The notes below the pieces were generated by a model. It did not search any database. It was not told the origin of the DNA and saw only the letters and a program-made list of their open reading frames with translations. From NCBI RefSeq assembly GCF_014842265.1, contig NZ_JACYVI010000004.1:124001-188000 (forward strand): a DNA stretch of 64,000 bases, given 5' to 3'. The position numbers and the translations under genes are program-made. This document shows, piece by piece, positions 36,159-46,574 of the stretch. This DNA is from Pseudomonas sp. CFBP 13711 (GTDB lineage Bacteria; Pseudomonadota; Gammaproteobacteria; Pseudomonadales; Pseudomonadaceae). The number at the start of each line of letters is the position of its first letter. Positions within the stretch are counted from its first letter, which is position 1.

Positions 36159-37252
36159 TGTCTGAACAAGAGCTCAAGGCACTGCGGGTCCGCATCGACA
36201 GCCTGGACGAAAAGGTTCTGGAACTGATCAGCGAGCGCGCCCGCTGCGCCCAGGAAGTGGCGCGGGTCAAGATGGCCGAACTGCCGGCAGGCGAAGAGCC
36301 GGTGTTCTATCGGCCCGAGCGTGAAGCGGCGGTGCTCAAGCGCGTCATGGAGCGTAACCGTGGCCCGCTGAGCAACGAAGAGATGGCGCGGCTGTTCCGC
36401 GAAATCATGTCCTCGTGCCTGGCGCTGGAGCAGCCGCTTAAGGTCGCGTATCTCGGCCCTGAGGGCACCTTCACTCAAGCCGCTGCGCTGAAGCATTTCG
36501 GCCACGCCGTGATCAGCAAGCCCATGGCAGCGATCGACGAAGTGTTCCGTGAAGTGGTCGCCGGTGCGGTCAACTTCGGCGTCGTCCCAGTGGAGAACTC
36601 CACCGAAGGTGCGGTCAACCACACTCTGGACAGCTTCCTTGAGCACGACATGGTCATCTGTGGCGAAGTCGAGCTGCGCATTCACCATCATCTGCTGGTG
36701 GGCGAGAACACCAAGACTGACAGCATCAGCCGCATCTACTCCCACGCCCAGTCCTTGGCCCAGTGCCGCAAGTGGCTGGACGCGCATTACCCGAACGTCG
36801 AACGCGTCGCCGTTGCCAGCAACGCCGAAGCGGCCAAGCGGGTCAAGGGTGAGTGGAACTCGGCGGCGATCGCCGGTGATATGGCGGCGGGCCTTTATGG
36901 CTTGACGCGGATTGCCGAGAAGATCGAGGACCGTCCGGACAACTCCACGCGCTTCCTCATGATCGGCAATCAGGAAGTGCCGCCGACCGGCGACGACAAG
37001 ACGTCGATCATCGTCTCGATGAGCAACAAGCCCGGTGCGCTGCACGAGCTGCTGGTGCCTTTCCACCAGAACGGCATCGACCTGACGCGCATCGAGACGC
37101 GTCCCTCGCGAAGCGGTAAGTGGACCTACGTATTCTTCATCGATTTCGTTGGCCACCACCGCGACCCGCTGATCAAGGCCGTTCTCGAGCAGATCAGTCA
37201 GGAAGCCGTGGCGCTCAAGGTGCTGGGTTCCTATCCGAAAGCAGTGCTTTGA
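36158..37252 (+). CDS. pheA: Chorismate mutase / prephenate dehydratase (P-protein)
   Basis: 364 residues, three domains: AroQ-type chorismate mutase (about 1-90, RVRIDSLDEKVLELISERARCA), prephenate dehydratase (about 95-270, YLGPEGTFTQAAALKHFG and the catalytic TRF in DNSTRFLMIG) and a C-terminal ACT domain with NKPGALHELLVPF and IETRPSR for phenylalanine feedback. Translationally coupled to serC. hisC follows after 54 bp. Confidence 0.97.
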   Translation: MSEQELKALRVRIDSLDEKVLELISERARCAQEVARVKMAELPAGEEPVFYRPEREAAVLKRVMERNRGPLSNEEMARLFREIMSSCLALEQPLKVAYLGPEGTFTQAAALKHFGHAVISKPMAAIDEVFREVVAGAVNFGVVPVENSTEGAVNHTLDSFLEHDMVICGEVELRIHHHLLVGENTKTDSISRIYSHAQSLAQCRKWLDAHYPNVERVAVASNAEAAKRVKGEWNSAAIAGDMAAGLYGLTRIAEKIEDRPDNSTRFLMIGNQEVPPTGDDKTSIIVSMSNKPGALHELLVPFHQNGIDLTRIETRPSRSGKWTYVFFIDFVGHHRDPLIKAVLEQISQEAVALKVLGSYPKAVL

Positions 37253-37306
37253 TCCTGCGACCGGACTTGCAGCCCCACGGGTTTTTCTGAAGAGGTAAAG
37301 CGGTAC

Positions 37307-38419
37307 ATGAGCGGCGACTTCCTCGCGCTGGCACAGCCCGGCGTGCAAAAACTATCGCCTTACGTTCCCGGTAAGCCGGTGGACGAACTGGCGCGTGAAC
37401 TGGATATCGATCCTGCGCGCATCATCAAGCTGGCGAGCAACGAAAACCCCATGGGCGCCAGCCCCAAGGCGTTGCAGGCGATCAAAGACGCACTGGCGGA
37501 GTTGACCCGCTACCCTGACGGCAACGGTTTCGAGCTCAAGCAGCGCTTGTCGCAAGCCTGTGGCGTGCAGCCCGAACAAGTGACGCTGGGCAACGGCTCC
37601 AACGACATTCTGGAAATCGTCGCCCGCGCCTACCTGGCGCCGGGGCTCAATGCGGTATTCAGCGAACACGCGTTTGCGATCTATCCGATCGTCACCCAGG
37701 CCGTGGGCGCCACCGCCCGCGTCGCCAGGGCGAAAGAGTGGGGTCACGACCTGCCGGCCATGCTCGCCGCCATCGACAGCAACACCCGGGTCGTCTTCAT
37801 CGCCAACCCGAACAACCCCACCGGGACCTGGTTCGGACCGAGTGCGCTGGCTGACTTCCTCGCGCAGGTGCCCGACAACGTGTTGGTCGTGCTGGACGAG
37901 GCCTACATTGAATACGCCGAGGGCGCTGACCTGCCAGACGGTCTCAACTTCCTGAGCGATCACCCGAACCTGCTGGTGTCGCGTACGTTCTCCAAGGCCT
38001 ATGGTCTGGCCTCTTTGCGCGTTGGTTATGCCCTGTCCTCGCCGGTCGTGGCCGACGTGCTGAACCGCGTGCGTCAGCCATTCAACGTCAACAGCCTCGC
38101 GCTGGCCGCCGCCTGCGCCGCGTTGGACGACGTTGACTATGTTGCGCAAAGCCGTCAGTTGAATGAAGCCGGCATGCAGCAGCTGGAAGCAGGGCTTGGT
38201 CAGATGGGCCTGAGCTGGATTCCTTCCAAAGCCAATTTCATCGCCGTGGACCTGGGTCGCGAAGCCGCTTCGGTCTACGAAGGATTGCTGCGCGAAGGCG
38301 TGATCGTTCGCCCGATCGGCGGTTACGGCATGCCCGATCACCTGCGTGTGAGCATTGGTCTGCCGGCCGAGAACAGTCGTTTCCTCGAGGCGTTGAGCAA
38401 GGTTCTGGCGCGTGGTTGA
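37307..38419 (+). CDS. hisC: Histidinol-phosphate aminotransferase, aromatic type
   Basis: 370 residues, PLP fold type I. The PLP lysine is in VSRTFSKAYGLASLRVGYAL; other marks are ASNENPMGASPKALQAI, IFIANPNNPTGTW-like VFIANPNNPTGTWFG and DEAYIEYAEG. In Pseudomonas this supraoperon copy (hisC2) can also act on phenylpyruvate and hydroxyphenylpyruvate, fitting its place between pheA and tyrA. Its TGA overlaps the tyrA-aroA start by 8 bp. Confidence 0.95.
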   Translation: MSGDFLALAQPGVQKLSPYVPGKPVDELARELDIDPARIIKLASNENPMGASPKALQAIKDALAELTRYPDGNGFELKQRLSQACGVQPEQVTLGNGSNDILEIVARAYLAPGLNAVFSEHAFAIYPIVTQAVGATARVARAKEWGHDLPAMLAAIDSNTRVVFIANPNNPTGTWFGPSALADFLAQVPDNVLVVLDEAYIEYAEGADLPDGLNFLSDHPNLLVSRTFSKAYGLASLRVGYALSSPVVADVLNRVRQPFNVNSLALAAACAALDDVDYVAQSRQLNEAGMQQLEAGLGQMGLSWIPSKANFIAVDLGREAASVYEGLLREGVIVRPIGGYGMPDHLRVSIGLPAENSRFLEALSKVLARG

Positions 38420-40655
38420 TGTCACGTCGCTGCAACCTGCTGCGCCTATGATCGGCCGCCTGGTGGTGGTCGGCCTCGGCTTGATCGGTGGTTCGTTCGC
38501 CAAAGGGTTGAAGGAAAGTGGCCTGTGCCGCGAAGTCGTGGGCGTCGATCTCGACCCGCAATCGCGAACGCTGGCCGTCGAACTGGGCGTGGTCGATCGC
38601 TGTGAAGACAATCTTGCGGCCGCCTGCGTGGGGGCTGACGTCATTCAGTTGGCCGTGCCGATCCTGGCCATGGAAAAGCTCCTCGGCGTGCTGGCGGGCC
38701 TGGATCTGGGCAATGCCGTGCTGACCGATGTCGGCAGCGCCAAAGGCAACGTGGTCCGCGCTGCTCGCGAAGCCTTCGGCGTGATGCCGGCGCGCTTCGT
38801 GCCGGGTCACCCGATTGCCGGCTCCGAGCAGAGCGGGGTGGAAGCCTCCAACGCCGAGCTGTTCAAACGGCACAAAGTCATTCTCACCCCTCTGGCGGAA
38901 ACCGATCCGTCGGCGCTGGCGCTGGTCGACCGTCTCTGGTCGGCTCTGGGCGCAGACGTCGAGCACATGCAGGTCGAGCGCCACGATGAAGTGCTGGCGG
39001 CGACCAGTCATCTGCCGCACCTCCTGGCGTTCGGTCTGGTGGACTCGCTGGCCAAGCGCAACGAAAACCTCGACATCTTCCGTTATGCCGCGGGCGGTTT
39101 CCGCGACTTCACGCGCATCGCCGGCAGTGATCCGGTGATGTGGCATGACATCTTCCTGGCGAACCGCGAGGCCGTGCTGCGCACCCTCGACACCTTCCGC
39201 AGTGATCTCGATGCGCTGCGCGACGCCGTGGATGCAGGCGATGGCCACCAATTGCTCGGTGTGTTCACCCGGGCTCGCGTCGCCCGGGAGCATTTCGGCA
39301 AGATCCTCGCCCGTCGCGCCTACGTTGAAAAAGCAGCGGGCGCCGACCTGACGTTTATGGCGCAGCCCGGCGGTGTTGTCCGCGGACAGGTTCGCGTGCC
39401 GGGTGACAAGTCGATTTCCCATCGGGCGATCATGCTCGGGTCCCTGGCCCAAGGCACCAGCGTCGTCGAAGGTTTTCTCGAAAGCGAAGACGCGCTGGCA
39501 ACGTTGCAGGCGTTCCGCGACATGGGCGTGGTCATCGAAGGGCCGCACCACGGTCGCCTGACCATTCATGGCGTCGGTCTCAACGGGCTTCAACCGGCGC
39601 CGGGGCCGCTTTATCTGGGTAACTCGGGCACTTCTATGCGGCTGCTCTGTGGCCTGTTGGCCGCGCAGCGATTCGACAGCGTGCTGACTGGCGATGCCTC
39701 GCTGTCTCGGCGCTCGATGACCCATGTCGTTGAGCCATTGCGCCAGATGGGCGCCATGATTGAAACCGCAGAGGACGGCCGGCCGCCGCTGACCCTTCGC
39801 GGCGGGCAGGGTCTTCAGGCCATCCGCTACGACATGCCGTTGCCCAGCGCTCAGGTGAAATCCGCGCTGTTGCTCGCCGGTCTCTACGCAAATGGCACAA
39901 CGATGGTGCATGAGCCCGCGCCGACCCGGGACCACACCGAGCGCATGCTGCAAGGCTTCGGTCATTCGGTTGCCGTTCATGACGGGACAGTGGCGCTGCA
40001 GTCAGGGGTTGAACTCAAGGCCGCACCCATCGAAGTGCCCGGAGATATCTCCTCGGCGGCGTTCTTTATGGTGGCAGCGTCCATTGCCGAAGGCTCCGAC
40101 CTGATTCTGGAAGGCGTGGGTGTCAACCCGACGCGCTCCGGCGTTATCGATATCCTGCGCCTGATGGGCGCGGACATCACGCTGCACAACCCGCGCGATG
40201 CGGGCGGCGAGCCGGTGGCTGATCTGCACGTGCGCCCTGCGCGCCTCATGGGTATCGACGTTCCACGGACGCTGGTGTCTTTGGCGATCGACGAGCTTCC
40301 AGCACTCTTTATTGCCGCCGCGTGCGCGGAAGGGCGAACAGTGTTTAACGGTGTCCAGGGCTCACGCGTCAGGGAATCCGGCCGTCTTGAGGCCATGGCC
40401 GACGGTCTGGCGACGCTCGGTATAAACTGTGAATCCACCGCAGATGGCATCATTATTGATGGTGGAACCGTTGGCGGTGGTGAAATCAATGCGCAGGGTG
40501 ATCACCGTATCGCCATGGCATTCAGTATCGCGTCGTTGCGCGCGGCCAGTCCGATCCGCATCCGGGACTGCGCCAATGTGGCGACTTCATTTCCCAGTTT
40601 CCTGACGCTGTGTGCTCAGGTGGGTATTCGTGTAACGCAAGAGGGGCAATCGTGA
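38412..40655 (+). CDS. Fused prephenate/arogenate dehydrogenase and EPSP synthase
   Basis: 747 residues from GTG 38412, overlapping the hisC end; ATG 38448 (MIGRLVVVG) is an alternative. The TyrA half (about 1-300) has the NAD loop [15 protein letters not shown] and [14 protein letters not shown]. The AroA half (about 315-747) begins [19 protein letters not shown] and shows [14 protein letters not shown] and TRDHTERML, the pattern of class II (Bacillus-like) EPSP synthases rather than E. coli AroA. The fusion is a known Pseudomonas trait (PA3164). Joins tyrosine and chorismate synthesis in one polypeptide. Confidence 0.96.
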   Translation: MVDVTSLQPAAPMIGRLVVVGLGLIGGSFAKGLKESGLCREVVGVDLDPQSRTLAVELGVVDRCEDNLAAACVGADVIQLAVPILAMEKLLGVLAGLDLGNAVLTDVGSAKGNVVRAAREAFGVMPARFVPGHPIAGSEQSGVEASNAELFKRHKVILTPLAETDPSALALVDRLWSALGADVEHMQVERHDEVLAATSHLPHLLAFGLVDSLAKRNENLDIFRYAAGGFRDFTRIAGSDPVMWHDIFLANREAVLRTLDTFRSDLDALRDAVDAGDGHQLLGVFTRARVAREHFGKILARRAYVEKAAGADLTFMAQPGGVVRGQVRVPGDKSISHRAIMLGSLAQGTSVVEGFLESEDALATLQAFRDMGVVIEGPHHGRLTIHGVGLNGLQPAPGPLYLGNSGTSMRLLCGLLAAQRFDSVLTGDASLSRRSMTHVVEPLRQMGAMIETAEDGRPPLTLRGGQGLQAIRYDMPLPSAQVKSALLLAGLYANGTTMVHEPAPTRDHTERMLQGFGHSVAVHDGTVALQSGVELKAAPIEVPGDISSAAFFMVAASIAEGSDLILEGVGVNPTRSGVIDILRLMGADITLHNPRDAGGEPVADLHVRPARLMGIDVPRTLVSLAIDELPALFIAAACAEGRTVFNGVQGSRVRESGRLEAMADGLATLGINCESTADGIIIDGGTVGGGEINAQGDHRIAMAFSIASLRAASPIRIRDCANVATSFPSFLTLCAQVGIRVTQEGQS

Positions 40656-41341
40656 AAGTTCAAGCTCCGGTCATAACGATCGACGGACCCAGCGGTTCCG
40701 GGAAGGGCACGGTGGCCGGCAAGCTGGCCAAACGTCTGGGCTGGTCCCTGCTGGATTCCGGCGCGCTGTATCGGTTGCTGGCCTTTGCGGCCGTCAACCA
40801 TGGCGTCGACCTGACCAATGAAGAAGCATTAAAGCTGCTGGCTGCGCATCTGGACGTGCAGTTCATGGCAGCGACCGACGACCACGGTCAGCGCATTATC
40901 CTGGAAGGGGAGGACGTCACGTCAGCCATCCGCAATGAGCATGTCGGCAGTGGCGCGTCGCAGGTGGCCTCGTTGCCGGCTGTTCGCGAAGCACTGCTGC
41001 AGCGCCAGCGGGCTTTTCAGGAGTTTCCGGGCCTGATCGCCGACGGCCGCGACATGGGCACGGTGGTCTTTCCCGGCGCGCCACTGAAGATTTTTCTGAC
41101 GGCCAGCGTCGACGAGCGTGCCCGTCGGCGATATTTGCAGTTGAAGGCCAAGGGTGACGATGTTAGTCTGCCGAGTCTGCTAGATGAGATCCGTGTCCGC
41201 GACGAGCGCGACACCCAGCGAGCGGTAGCCCCGCTCAAGCCGGCGCATGACGCCATTCAGCTGGATTCCACCGAATTGTCCATCGAGCAGGTGCTTGAAC
41301 GCATCCTGAGTGAAGTCGCACTCCGCGATCTCGCCGGATGA
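40652..41341 (+). CDS. cmk: Cytidylate kinase
   Basis: 229 residues starting at GTG 40652, which overlaps the aroA TGA (GTGA) and follows GAGGGGC. Phosphorylates CMP and dCMP. Walker A is [25 protein letters not shown] (GPSGSGKGT at about 12), with [14 protein letters not shown] and [16 protein letters not shown] for nucleotide and lid functions. The cmk-rpsA pair is widely conserved; a hairpin lies between them. Confidence 0.96.
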   Translation: MKVQAPVITIDGPSGSGKGTVAGKLAKRLGWSLLDSGALYRLLAFAAVNHGVDLTNEEALKLLAAHLDVQFMAATDDHGQRIILEGEDVTSAIRNEHVGSGASQVASLPAVREALLQRQRAFQEFPGLIADGRDMGTVVFPGAPLKIFLTASVDERARRRYLQLKAKGDDVSLPSLLDEIRVRDERDTQRAVAPLKPAHDAIQLDSTELSIEQVLERILSEVALRDLAG

Positions 41342-41343
41342 CC

Positions 41344-41386
41344 AGAAAGCCATGTGGGAGACCAGTCATAGTCCCGCAGGCTTTCT
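41344..41386 (+). promoter_or_regulatory. Intercistronic hairpin between cmk and rpsA
   Basis: AGAAAGCC (41344-41351) pairs with GGCTTTCT (41379-41386); inside it GGGA pairs with TCCC. TTCAT follows the stem. It could be a terminator/attenuator, an RNase site, or part of the S1 autoregulatory leader of rpsA. Confidence 0.55.
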
Positions 41387-41462
41387 TTCATATGAACGAA
41401 ACCCACGTTGTCTGGAGCGTGGCAGATGGGCGTATTCTTCGCCCTTATCAACAGGAATTAAA

Positions 41463-43154
41463 ATGAGCGAAAGCTTTGCTGAACTTTTCGAAGAAAGCCT
41501 AAAGACTCTTAACCTTCAGGCCGGTTCGATCATCACCGCGATCATCGTCGATATCGATTACCAGGCTGGTTGGGTCACCGTTCACGCTGGTCTGAAGTCT
41601 GAAGGCCTCATCCCGCTGGAGCAGTTCCACAACGATGCTGGCGAGCTGACCATCAAGATTGGCGATGAAGTCCACGTTGCGCTGGACGCGGTCGAAGACG
41701 GCTTTGGCGAAACCAAGCTGTCCCGCGAAAAAGCCAAGCGTGCTGAGTGCTGGATCGTTCTGGAAGCGGCTTTCGCAGCTGAGGAAGTGGTCAAGGGCGT
41801 TATCAACGGTAAGGTTAAAGGCGGCTTCACAGTCGACGTTAACGGCATCCGTGCGTTCCTGCCAGGTTCTCTGGTTGACGTCCGTCCAGTGCGCGACACC
41901 ACGCACCTGGAAGGCAAAGAGCTGGAATTCAAGGTCATCAAGCTGGACCAGAAGCGCAACAACGTTGTCGTTTCCCGTCGCAGTGTCCTGGAAGCCGAAA
42001 ACAGCGCCGAGCGCGAAGCTCTGCTGGAATCGCTGCAGGAAGGCCAACAGGTCAAGGGTATCGTCAAGAACCTCACCGATTACGGCGCATTCGTCGATCT
42101 GGGTGGCGTCGATGGCCTGCTGCACATCACCGACATGGCCTGGAAGCGCATCAAGCATCCATCGGAAATCGTCAACGTTGGCGATGAGATCGATGTAAAG
42201 GTCCTGAAATACGATCGCGAGCGCAATCGTGTTTCCCTGGGTCTGAAGCAACTGGGTGAAGATCCATGGGTTGCTATCAAGGCTCGTTACCCGGAAGGCA
42301 CTCGCGTTACCGCGCGTGTTACCAACCTGACCGACTACGGCTGCTTCGCAGAGCTGGAAGAAGGCGTGGAAGGCCTGGTACACGTTTCGGAAATGGACTG
42401 GACCAACAAGAACATCCACCCGTCGAAAGTCGTTCAGGTTGGCGACGAAGTGGAAGTCATGGTTCTGGACATCGACGAAGAGCGTCGTCGTATCTCCCTG
42501 GGCATCAAACAGTGCAAATCTAACCCGTGGGAAGATTTCTCTGGCCAGTTCAACAAGGGCGACAAGATCTCCGGCACCATCAAGTCGATCACCGATTTCG
42601 GTATCTTCATTGGTCTGGACGGCGGCATCGACGGCCTGGTTCACCTGTCCGACATCTCCTGGAACGAAGTGGGCGAAGAAGCCGTACGCCGTTTCAAGAA
42701 AGGCGACGAGCTTGACACCGTGATCCTGTCGGTTGATCCAGAGCGTGAGCGCATCTCGCTGGGTATCAAGCAGCTGGAAAGCGATCCGTTCTCCGAGTAT
42801 GTCACTGTCAATGACAAAGGCGCTATCGTCCGCGGTATCGTTAAAGAAGTTGACGCCAAAGGCGCCATCATCACTCTGGCCGACGACATCGAAGCGACCC
42901 TCAAAGCCTCCGAAATCAGCCGTGACCGCGTTGAAGACGCGCGTAACGTTTTGAAAGAAGGCGAAGAGATCGAAGCCAAGATCATCAGCGTTGATCGCAA
43001 GAGCCGCGTGATCAGCTTGTCCATCAAGTCGAAAGACGTTGAAGACGAGAAAGAAGCGATTCAGAGCCTGCGTAGCAAGCCTGAAACCGCTGAAAGCACT
43101 GGTCCTACCACTCTGGGTGACCTGCTGCGTGCTCAAATGGAAAAACAGAACTGA
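41463..43154 (+). CDS. rpsA: 30S ribosomal protein S1
   Basis: 563 residues with six S1 OB-fold repeats; the repeats are recognisable by GxV..ITDFGxFV-type blocks such as [41 protein letters not shown] and [21 protein letters not shown]. Binds mRNA leaders on the 30S subunit. Codon use is strongly biased (GTTCTG, GGTATC), as in highly expressed genes. ATG 41463 follows CAGGAATTAAA; earlier in-frame starts from 41310 sit in the leader. A 7-bp-stem terminator follows. Confidence 0.98.
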   Translation: MSESFAELFEESLKTLNLQAGSIITAIIVDIDYQAGWVTVHAGLKSEGLIPLEQFHNDAGELTIKIGDEVHVALDAVEDGFGETKLSREKAKRAECWIVLEAAFAAEEVVKGVINGKVKGGFTVDVNGIRAFLPGSLVDVRPVRDTTHLEGKELEFKVIKLDQKRNNVVVSRRSVLEAENSAEREALLESLQEGQQVKGIVKNLTDYGAFVDLGGVDGLLHITDMAWKRIKHPSEIVNVGDEIDVKVLKYDRERNRVSLGLKQLGEDPWVAIKARYPEGTRVTARVTNLTDYGCFAELEEGVEGLVHVSEMDWTNKNIHPSKVVQVGDEVEVMVLDIDEERRRISLGIKQCKSNPWEDFSGQFNKGDKISGTIKSITDFGIFIGLDGGIDGLVHLSDISWNEVGEEAVRRFKKGDELDTVILSVDPERERISLGIKQLESDPFSEYVTVNDKGAIVRGIVKEVDAKGAIITLADDIEATLKASEISRDRVEDARNVLKEGEEIEAKIISVDRKSRVISLSIKSKDVEDEKEAIQSLRSKPETAESTGPTTLGDLLRAQMEKQN

Positions 43155-43171
43155 GTTCTGTCTGACCATTG

Positions 43172-43200
43172 AAAAAGGGCGACTTCGGTCGCCCTTTTTT
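43172..43200 (+). terminator. Rho-independent terminator of rpsA
   Basis: AAAAAGGGCGAC, tetraloop TTCG, GTCGCCCTTTTTT: a perfect 7-bp GC stem extended by A-T pairs and a T tract, 17 bp after the rpsA stop. Confidence 0.95.
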
Positions 43201-43355
43201 GTGGGCGGGTGATTTTGCGCTGTGTTCGGCCAATGCCTGTTGAGGATCTTCAATCTCCACTCATTTAAGTCTGGACATACTCTGTTCAAATCCTTCTGGT
43301 CATGCTAAAACCTTCAAAGCGCTTTACCTAGCTGCTTGAAAAAGAAGGGAAAAAT

Positions 43356-43655
43356 ATGACGAAGTCGGAGTTGATCGAACGAATTGTCACCCATCAAGGA
43401 CTGCTCTCATCCAAGGATGTGGAGTTGGCCATCAAGACCATGCTCGAGCAGATGTCGCAGTGCCTGGCGACGGGCGACCGTATTGAAATACGCGGTTTCG
43501 GCAGCTTTTCCCTGCACTATCGCGCACCTCGCGTAGGCCGCAATCCGAAGACAGGTCAGTCTGTCAGCCTCGACGGCAAGTTCGTACCTCACTTCAAACC
43601 AGGCAAAGAGCTCCGCGACCGGGTGAACGAAGAAGAGGAGCATGAGCTCCAATAG
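43356..43655 (+). CDS. ihfB: Integration host factor beta subunit
   Basis: 99 residues of the HU/IHF fold: [40 protein letters not shown] with the DNA-intercalating Pro of the beta arm, and [12 protein letters not shown]. Pairs with IHF-alpha to bend DNA. The standard Pseudomonas order rpsA-ihfB-lapA is kept. Ribosome site AAGGGAAAA. Confidence 0.97.
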   Translation: MTKSELIERIVTHQGLLSSKDVELAIKTMLEQMSQCLATGDRIEIRGFGSFSLHYRAPRVGRNPKTGQSVSLDGKFVPHFKPGKELRDRVNEEEEHELQ

Positions 43656-43672
43656 CTCTTTGAGGAGTTCTC

Positions 43673-43912
43673 ATGCGAAATGTGAAGCGTCTGATCTTTC
43701 TGGCTATCGCCCTGTTGATCGCAGCGGTGATTGTCGTATTTGTGCTGGAAAACCAGCAGAACGTCGCCCTGGTGTTCTTTGGCTGGAATGCACCCGAGCT
43801 GCCGGTCGCCGTGCCGGTGATCTTTGCATTGCTGGTGGGCATGTTGATTGGCCCCCTGTTGGTTTCAGTCGCTCGTCTGCGCAGGAAACCCAAGGCGTCA
43901 CGTCTACCCTGA
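43673..43912 (+). CDS. lapA: LapA-domain (DUF1049) inner-membrane protein
   Basis: 79 residues, two transmembrane helices (LIFLAIALLIAAVIVVFVL and VAVPVIFALLVGMLIGPLL) separated by ENQQNVALVFFGW, the LapA core, with a basic cytosolic tail. In E. coli LapA/LapB help control LPS assembly; a lapB gene is not next to it here. It starts 17 bp after ihfB (ribosome site GAGGAG). Not the LapA adhesin of P. fluorescens. Confidence 0.88.
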   Translation: MRNVKRLIFLAIALLIAAVIVVFVLENQQNVALVFFGWNAPELPVAVPVIFALLVGMLIGPLLVSVARLRRKPKASRLP

Positions 43913-44108
43913 TAGAATCCCTGCGCGCCAGACACCTCAACGCTTGCGTTGAAGATAATTACAAGCGCACCTATAACTAATCTCCTTTTTCAATGCCTAA
44001 CCCACGCCTCAAGCTTTCAGGCGCGAGGGTTGCGTGCAGTTCATCATTCGAGCTGCTTCTACTGAACAGAGGAACCTTCGGGTTTTTTCGTCGCATAGGT
44101 TTTTACAC

Positions 44109-45482
44109 ATGAATTCCGACTATCCCGCTCTTCAGACTCGCTGTTTCAAGGCCTACGACATCCGTGGTCAGGTCCCCAATGACCTTGACGATGACATTGC
44201 TTACCGCATCGGCCGGTCCATGGTGGTTGAACTGGGTGCCAAAAATATCGTAGTGGGCCGAGACATGCGTCTTGAAAGCCCGGCCTTGGCTCAGGCGTTG
44301 ATCAAGGGCATTCAGGAAGCCGGCGCGGATGTTATCGACATCGGCCTGTGCGGCACCGAAGAAGTCTACTTCGCCACCAGCCACTACGATGCAGACGGCG
44401 GCGTGATGGTCACGGCCAGTCATAACCCGAAGGGTTATAACGGCATGAAACTGGTCCAGAAATCATCCCGTCCCATCAGTGGTGATACCGGCCTTGATGC
44501 CATTCGTCAGCGCGTGGATGCGGGCGACTTCGGTGAAGTGGCCGCTCAGCACGGCAGCGTTCAGTCCAAGCCGGACAAGACCGCCTACATCGAGCATCTG
44601 CTGACCTACGTCAAAGGTGCCGACCTTCGTCCATTGAAGATCCTCGCCGATCCGGGCAATGGCGCTGTCGGTCCTGCACTGGACGCGATCCGCTCCCAGC
44701 TGCCGTTCGAGTGGGTGATCATCAACGCCGAGCCGGATGGCAACTTCCCGAACGGCGTGCCGAACCCGCTGCTGCCGGAAAACCGCAGCATCACCCGCGA
44801 CGCGCTGCTCAAGCACGGCTGCGATCTGGGCCTGGCGTGGGACGGCGATTTCGACCGCTGCTTCTTCTTTGACGAGCAAGGCCGTTTCGTCGAGGGCTAC
44901 TACCTGGTGGGCCTGCTGGCCGAAATGCTGCTCAAGCAACACCCGGGTTCGAAAATCATTCACGACCCGCGCCTGACCTGGAACACCATCGATCAGGTCA
45001 AGCAGGCGGGCGGTACGCCAGTGCTGTGCAAAACCGGTCACGCGTTCATTAAGGAGCGCATGCGCCTGGAAGACGCCGTGTATGGCGGCGAAATGAGTGC
45101 TCACCACTACTTCCGCGATTTTGCCTACTGCGACAGCGGCATGATCCCGTGGCTGTTGGTCGCCGCGCTGATGTCGGTGTCCGGCAAGAAGTTCTCGCAA
45201 CTGGTTGATGAACGCATGGCGGCCTACCCGTGCAGCGGCGAAATCAACTACAAGGTCGACGACGTCAAATCCATCATCGCCAAGATCCTGGAACACTACA
45301 CGCCGTCTTGCTCGAACATCGACAGAACCGACGGCATCAGCCTTGAGTTCGCCGAATGGCGTTTCAACCTGCGCGGCTCCAACACCGAGCCGCTGCTGCG
45401 TCTGAACGTCGAGAGCCGTCGTGATCCAGCCCTTGTAGAAGCCAAGGTCAAAGAGATCGAAGCGCTGATCAACGGCAAGTGA
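44109..45482 (+). CDS. Phosphomannomutase, CpsG/ManB type
   Basis: 457 residues. Interconverts mannose 6- and 1-phosphate for GDP-mannose and GDP-rhamnose. Phosphoserine is Ser104 in VTASHNPKGYNGMKL, the metal loop is DGDFDRC, and the sugar-phosphate loop is RGSNTEPLLRLN. FKAYDIRG at the N-terminus and PISGDTGLDAIR match CpsG/ManB more than AlgC. Located where P. aeruginosa places its O-antigen genes, it probably feeds D-rhamnose O-polysaccharide made by genes elsewhere. Confidence 0.9.
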   Translation: MNSDYPALQTRCFKAYDIRGQVPNDLDDDIAYRIGRSMVVELGAKNIVVGRDMRLESPALAQALIKGIQEAGADVIDIGLCGTEEVYFATSHYDADGGVMVTASHNPKGYNGMKLVQKSSRPISGDTGLDAIRQRVDAGDFGEVAAQHGSVQSKPDKTAYIEHLLTYVKGADLRPLKILADPGNGAVGPALDAIRSQLPFEWVIINAEPDGNFPNGVPNPLLPENRSITRDALLKHGCDLGLAWDGDFDRCFFFDEQGRFVEGYYLVGLLAEMLLKQHPGSKIIHDPRLTWNTIDQVKQAGGTPVLCKTGHAFIKERMRLEDAVYGGEMSAHHYFRDFAYCDSGMIPWLLVAALMSVSGKKFSQLVDERMAAYPCSGEINYKVDDVKSIIAKILEHYTPSCSNIDRTDGISLEFAEWRFNLRGSNTEPLLRLNVESRRDPALVEAKVKEIEALINGK

Positions 45483-45605
45483 TGCACCCGGCGCGCGGTC
45501 CCGCTTGCTGATTGGCGGGGCCGCACGCCAATCGTCTACAATGGCGCCGCTGTTTCGCAGCGGCCGTCATGATGGACGGCGAATTCTTATGTGCATGGAT
45601 CGGAT

Positions 45606-46574
45606 ATGACCAGAAAAATCCTGGTAACAGGCAGTTCGGGATTTTTGGGAACAGCGCTGGTTGACCACCTTGCACACCTGCCCGACGCGCACATTGTCGC
45701 GGTCAGCAGACGGGCGACGCCCCATTCTTCTCCAAACGTGACGACGGCCGTTGTTGCCGGGCTGACTGCCGACACCCCATGGCAGGAAGTTCTGCACGGC
45801 GTCGACACGGTCATTCACGCCGCAGCGCGGGTGCATGTCATGCACGACACCGCGGCCGATCCGCTTTCGCTGTACCGGGAGGTCAACACCCTCGGCACGC
45901 TGAATCTGGTTGAGCAGGCCGCCGCAGCAGGCGTTCGGCGTTTTATCTTCATCAGCACGATCAAGGTCAACGGTGAGTCCACCGCGCGGGGCGACTGCTT
46001 TCGTCCGGACGACGCGCCCAATCCGAGCGACCCCTACGCCATCTCCAAGCACGAAGCGGAACAAGGCCTTCAGGCCCTGGCCAAAACCTGCGCGATGGAA
46101 GTCGTCATCATTCGCCCGGTGCTGGTTTACGGCCCCGGCGTCAAAGCCAACTTCCTGCAACTGATGCGCACGTTGCGCAAAGGCGTGCCGCTGCCGCTGG
46201 GCGCGGTGAACAATGCGCGCAGCCTGGTCTCGCTGGACAACCTGACAGACCTGATCCGCGTCTGCATCGATCATCCTGCCGCCGCGAATCAGGTCTTTCT
46301 GGTCAGCGATGGCCAGGACCTCTCCACGACCGAACTGGCCAGCCGGCTCAAGGCGCAGATGGGGACATCCGGTTGGCTCATTCCCGTACCCGAATCCCTT
46401 ATCATGCTCGGCGCCACACTGTTGGGTCGCAAATCGGCGGCCGAGCGTGTGCTGGGTTCGCTGCGCGTGGACATCAGCAAAACCCGCGAGCGGTTGCAGT
46501 GGCAGCCGCCGGTGTCGGTAGAGGACGGCCTCAAGAAGACCGTCGAGCATTTTCGGGTGACGGATCGAGCATGA
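45606..46574 (+). CDS. NAD-dependent sugar epimerase/dehydratase
   Basis: 322 residues from ATG 45606; ATG 45591 is also in frame. Extended SDR: NAD loop VTGSSGFLGTALVDHL, catalytic Ser/Thr in FIFISTIKVNGEST and YxxxK in DPYAISKHEAEQGL. Similar to WbpV-type UDP-sugar 4-epimerases that work with WbpL and WbpM in P. aeruginosa. Its TGA overlaps the wbpL ATG (ATGA), so the products are probably needed together. Confidence 0.87.
   Translation: MTRKILVTGSSGFLGTALVDHLAHLPDAHIVAVSRRATPHSSPNVTTAVVAGLTADTPWQEVLHGVDTVIHAAARVHVMHDTAADPLSLYREVNTLGTLNLVEQAAAAGVRRFIFISTIKVNGESTARGDCFRPDDAPNPSDPYAISKHEAEQGLQALAKTCAMEVVIIRPVLVYGPGVKANFLQLMRTLRKGVPLPLGAVNNARSLVSLDNLTDLIRVCIDHPAAANQVFLVSDGQDLSTTELASRLKAQMGTSGWLIPVPESLIMLGATLLGRKSAAERVLGSLRVDISKTRERLQWQPPVSVEDGLKKTVEHFRVTDRA

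Noticed and set aside
38238..39980. 580-aa open frame opposite tyrA-aroA
   Set aside because: Antisense shadow; the sense gene has complete domain motifs.
41499..43289. 596-aa open frame opposite rpsA
   Set aside because: Antisense shadow of the strongly codon-biased rpsA; no recognisable protein.
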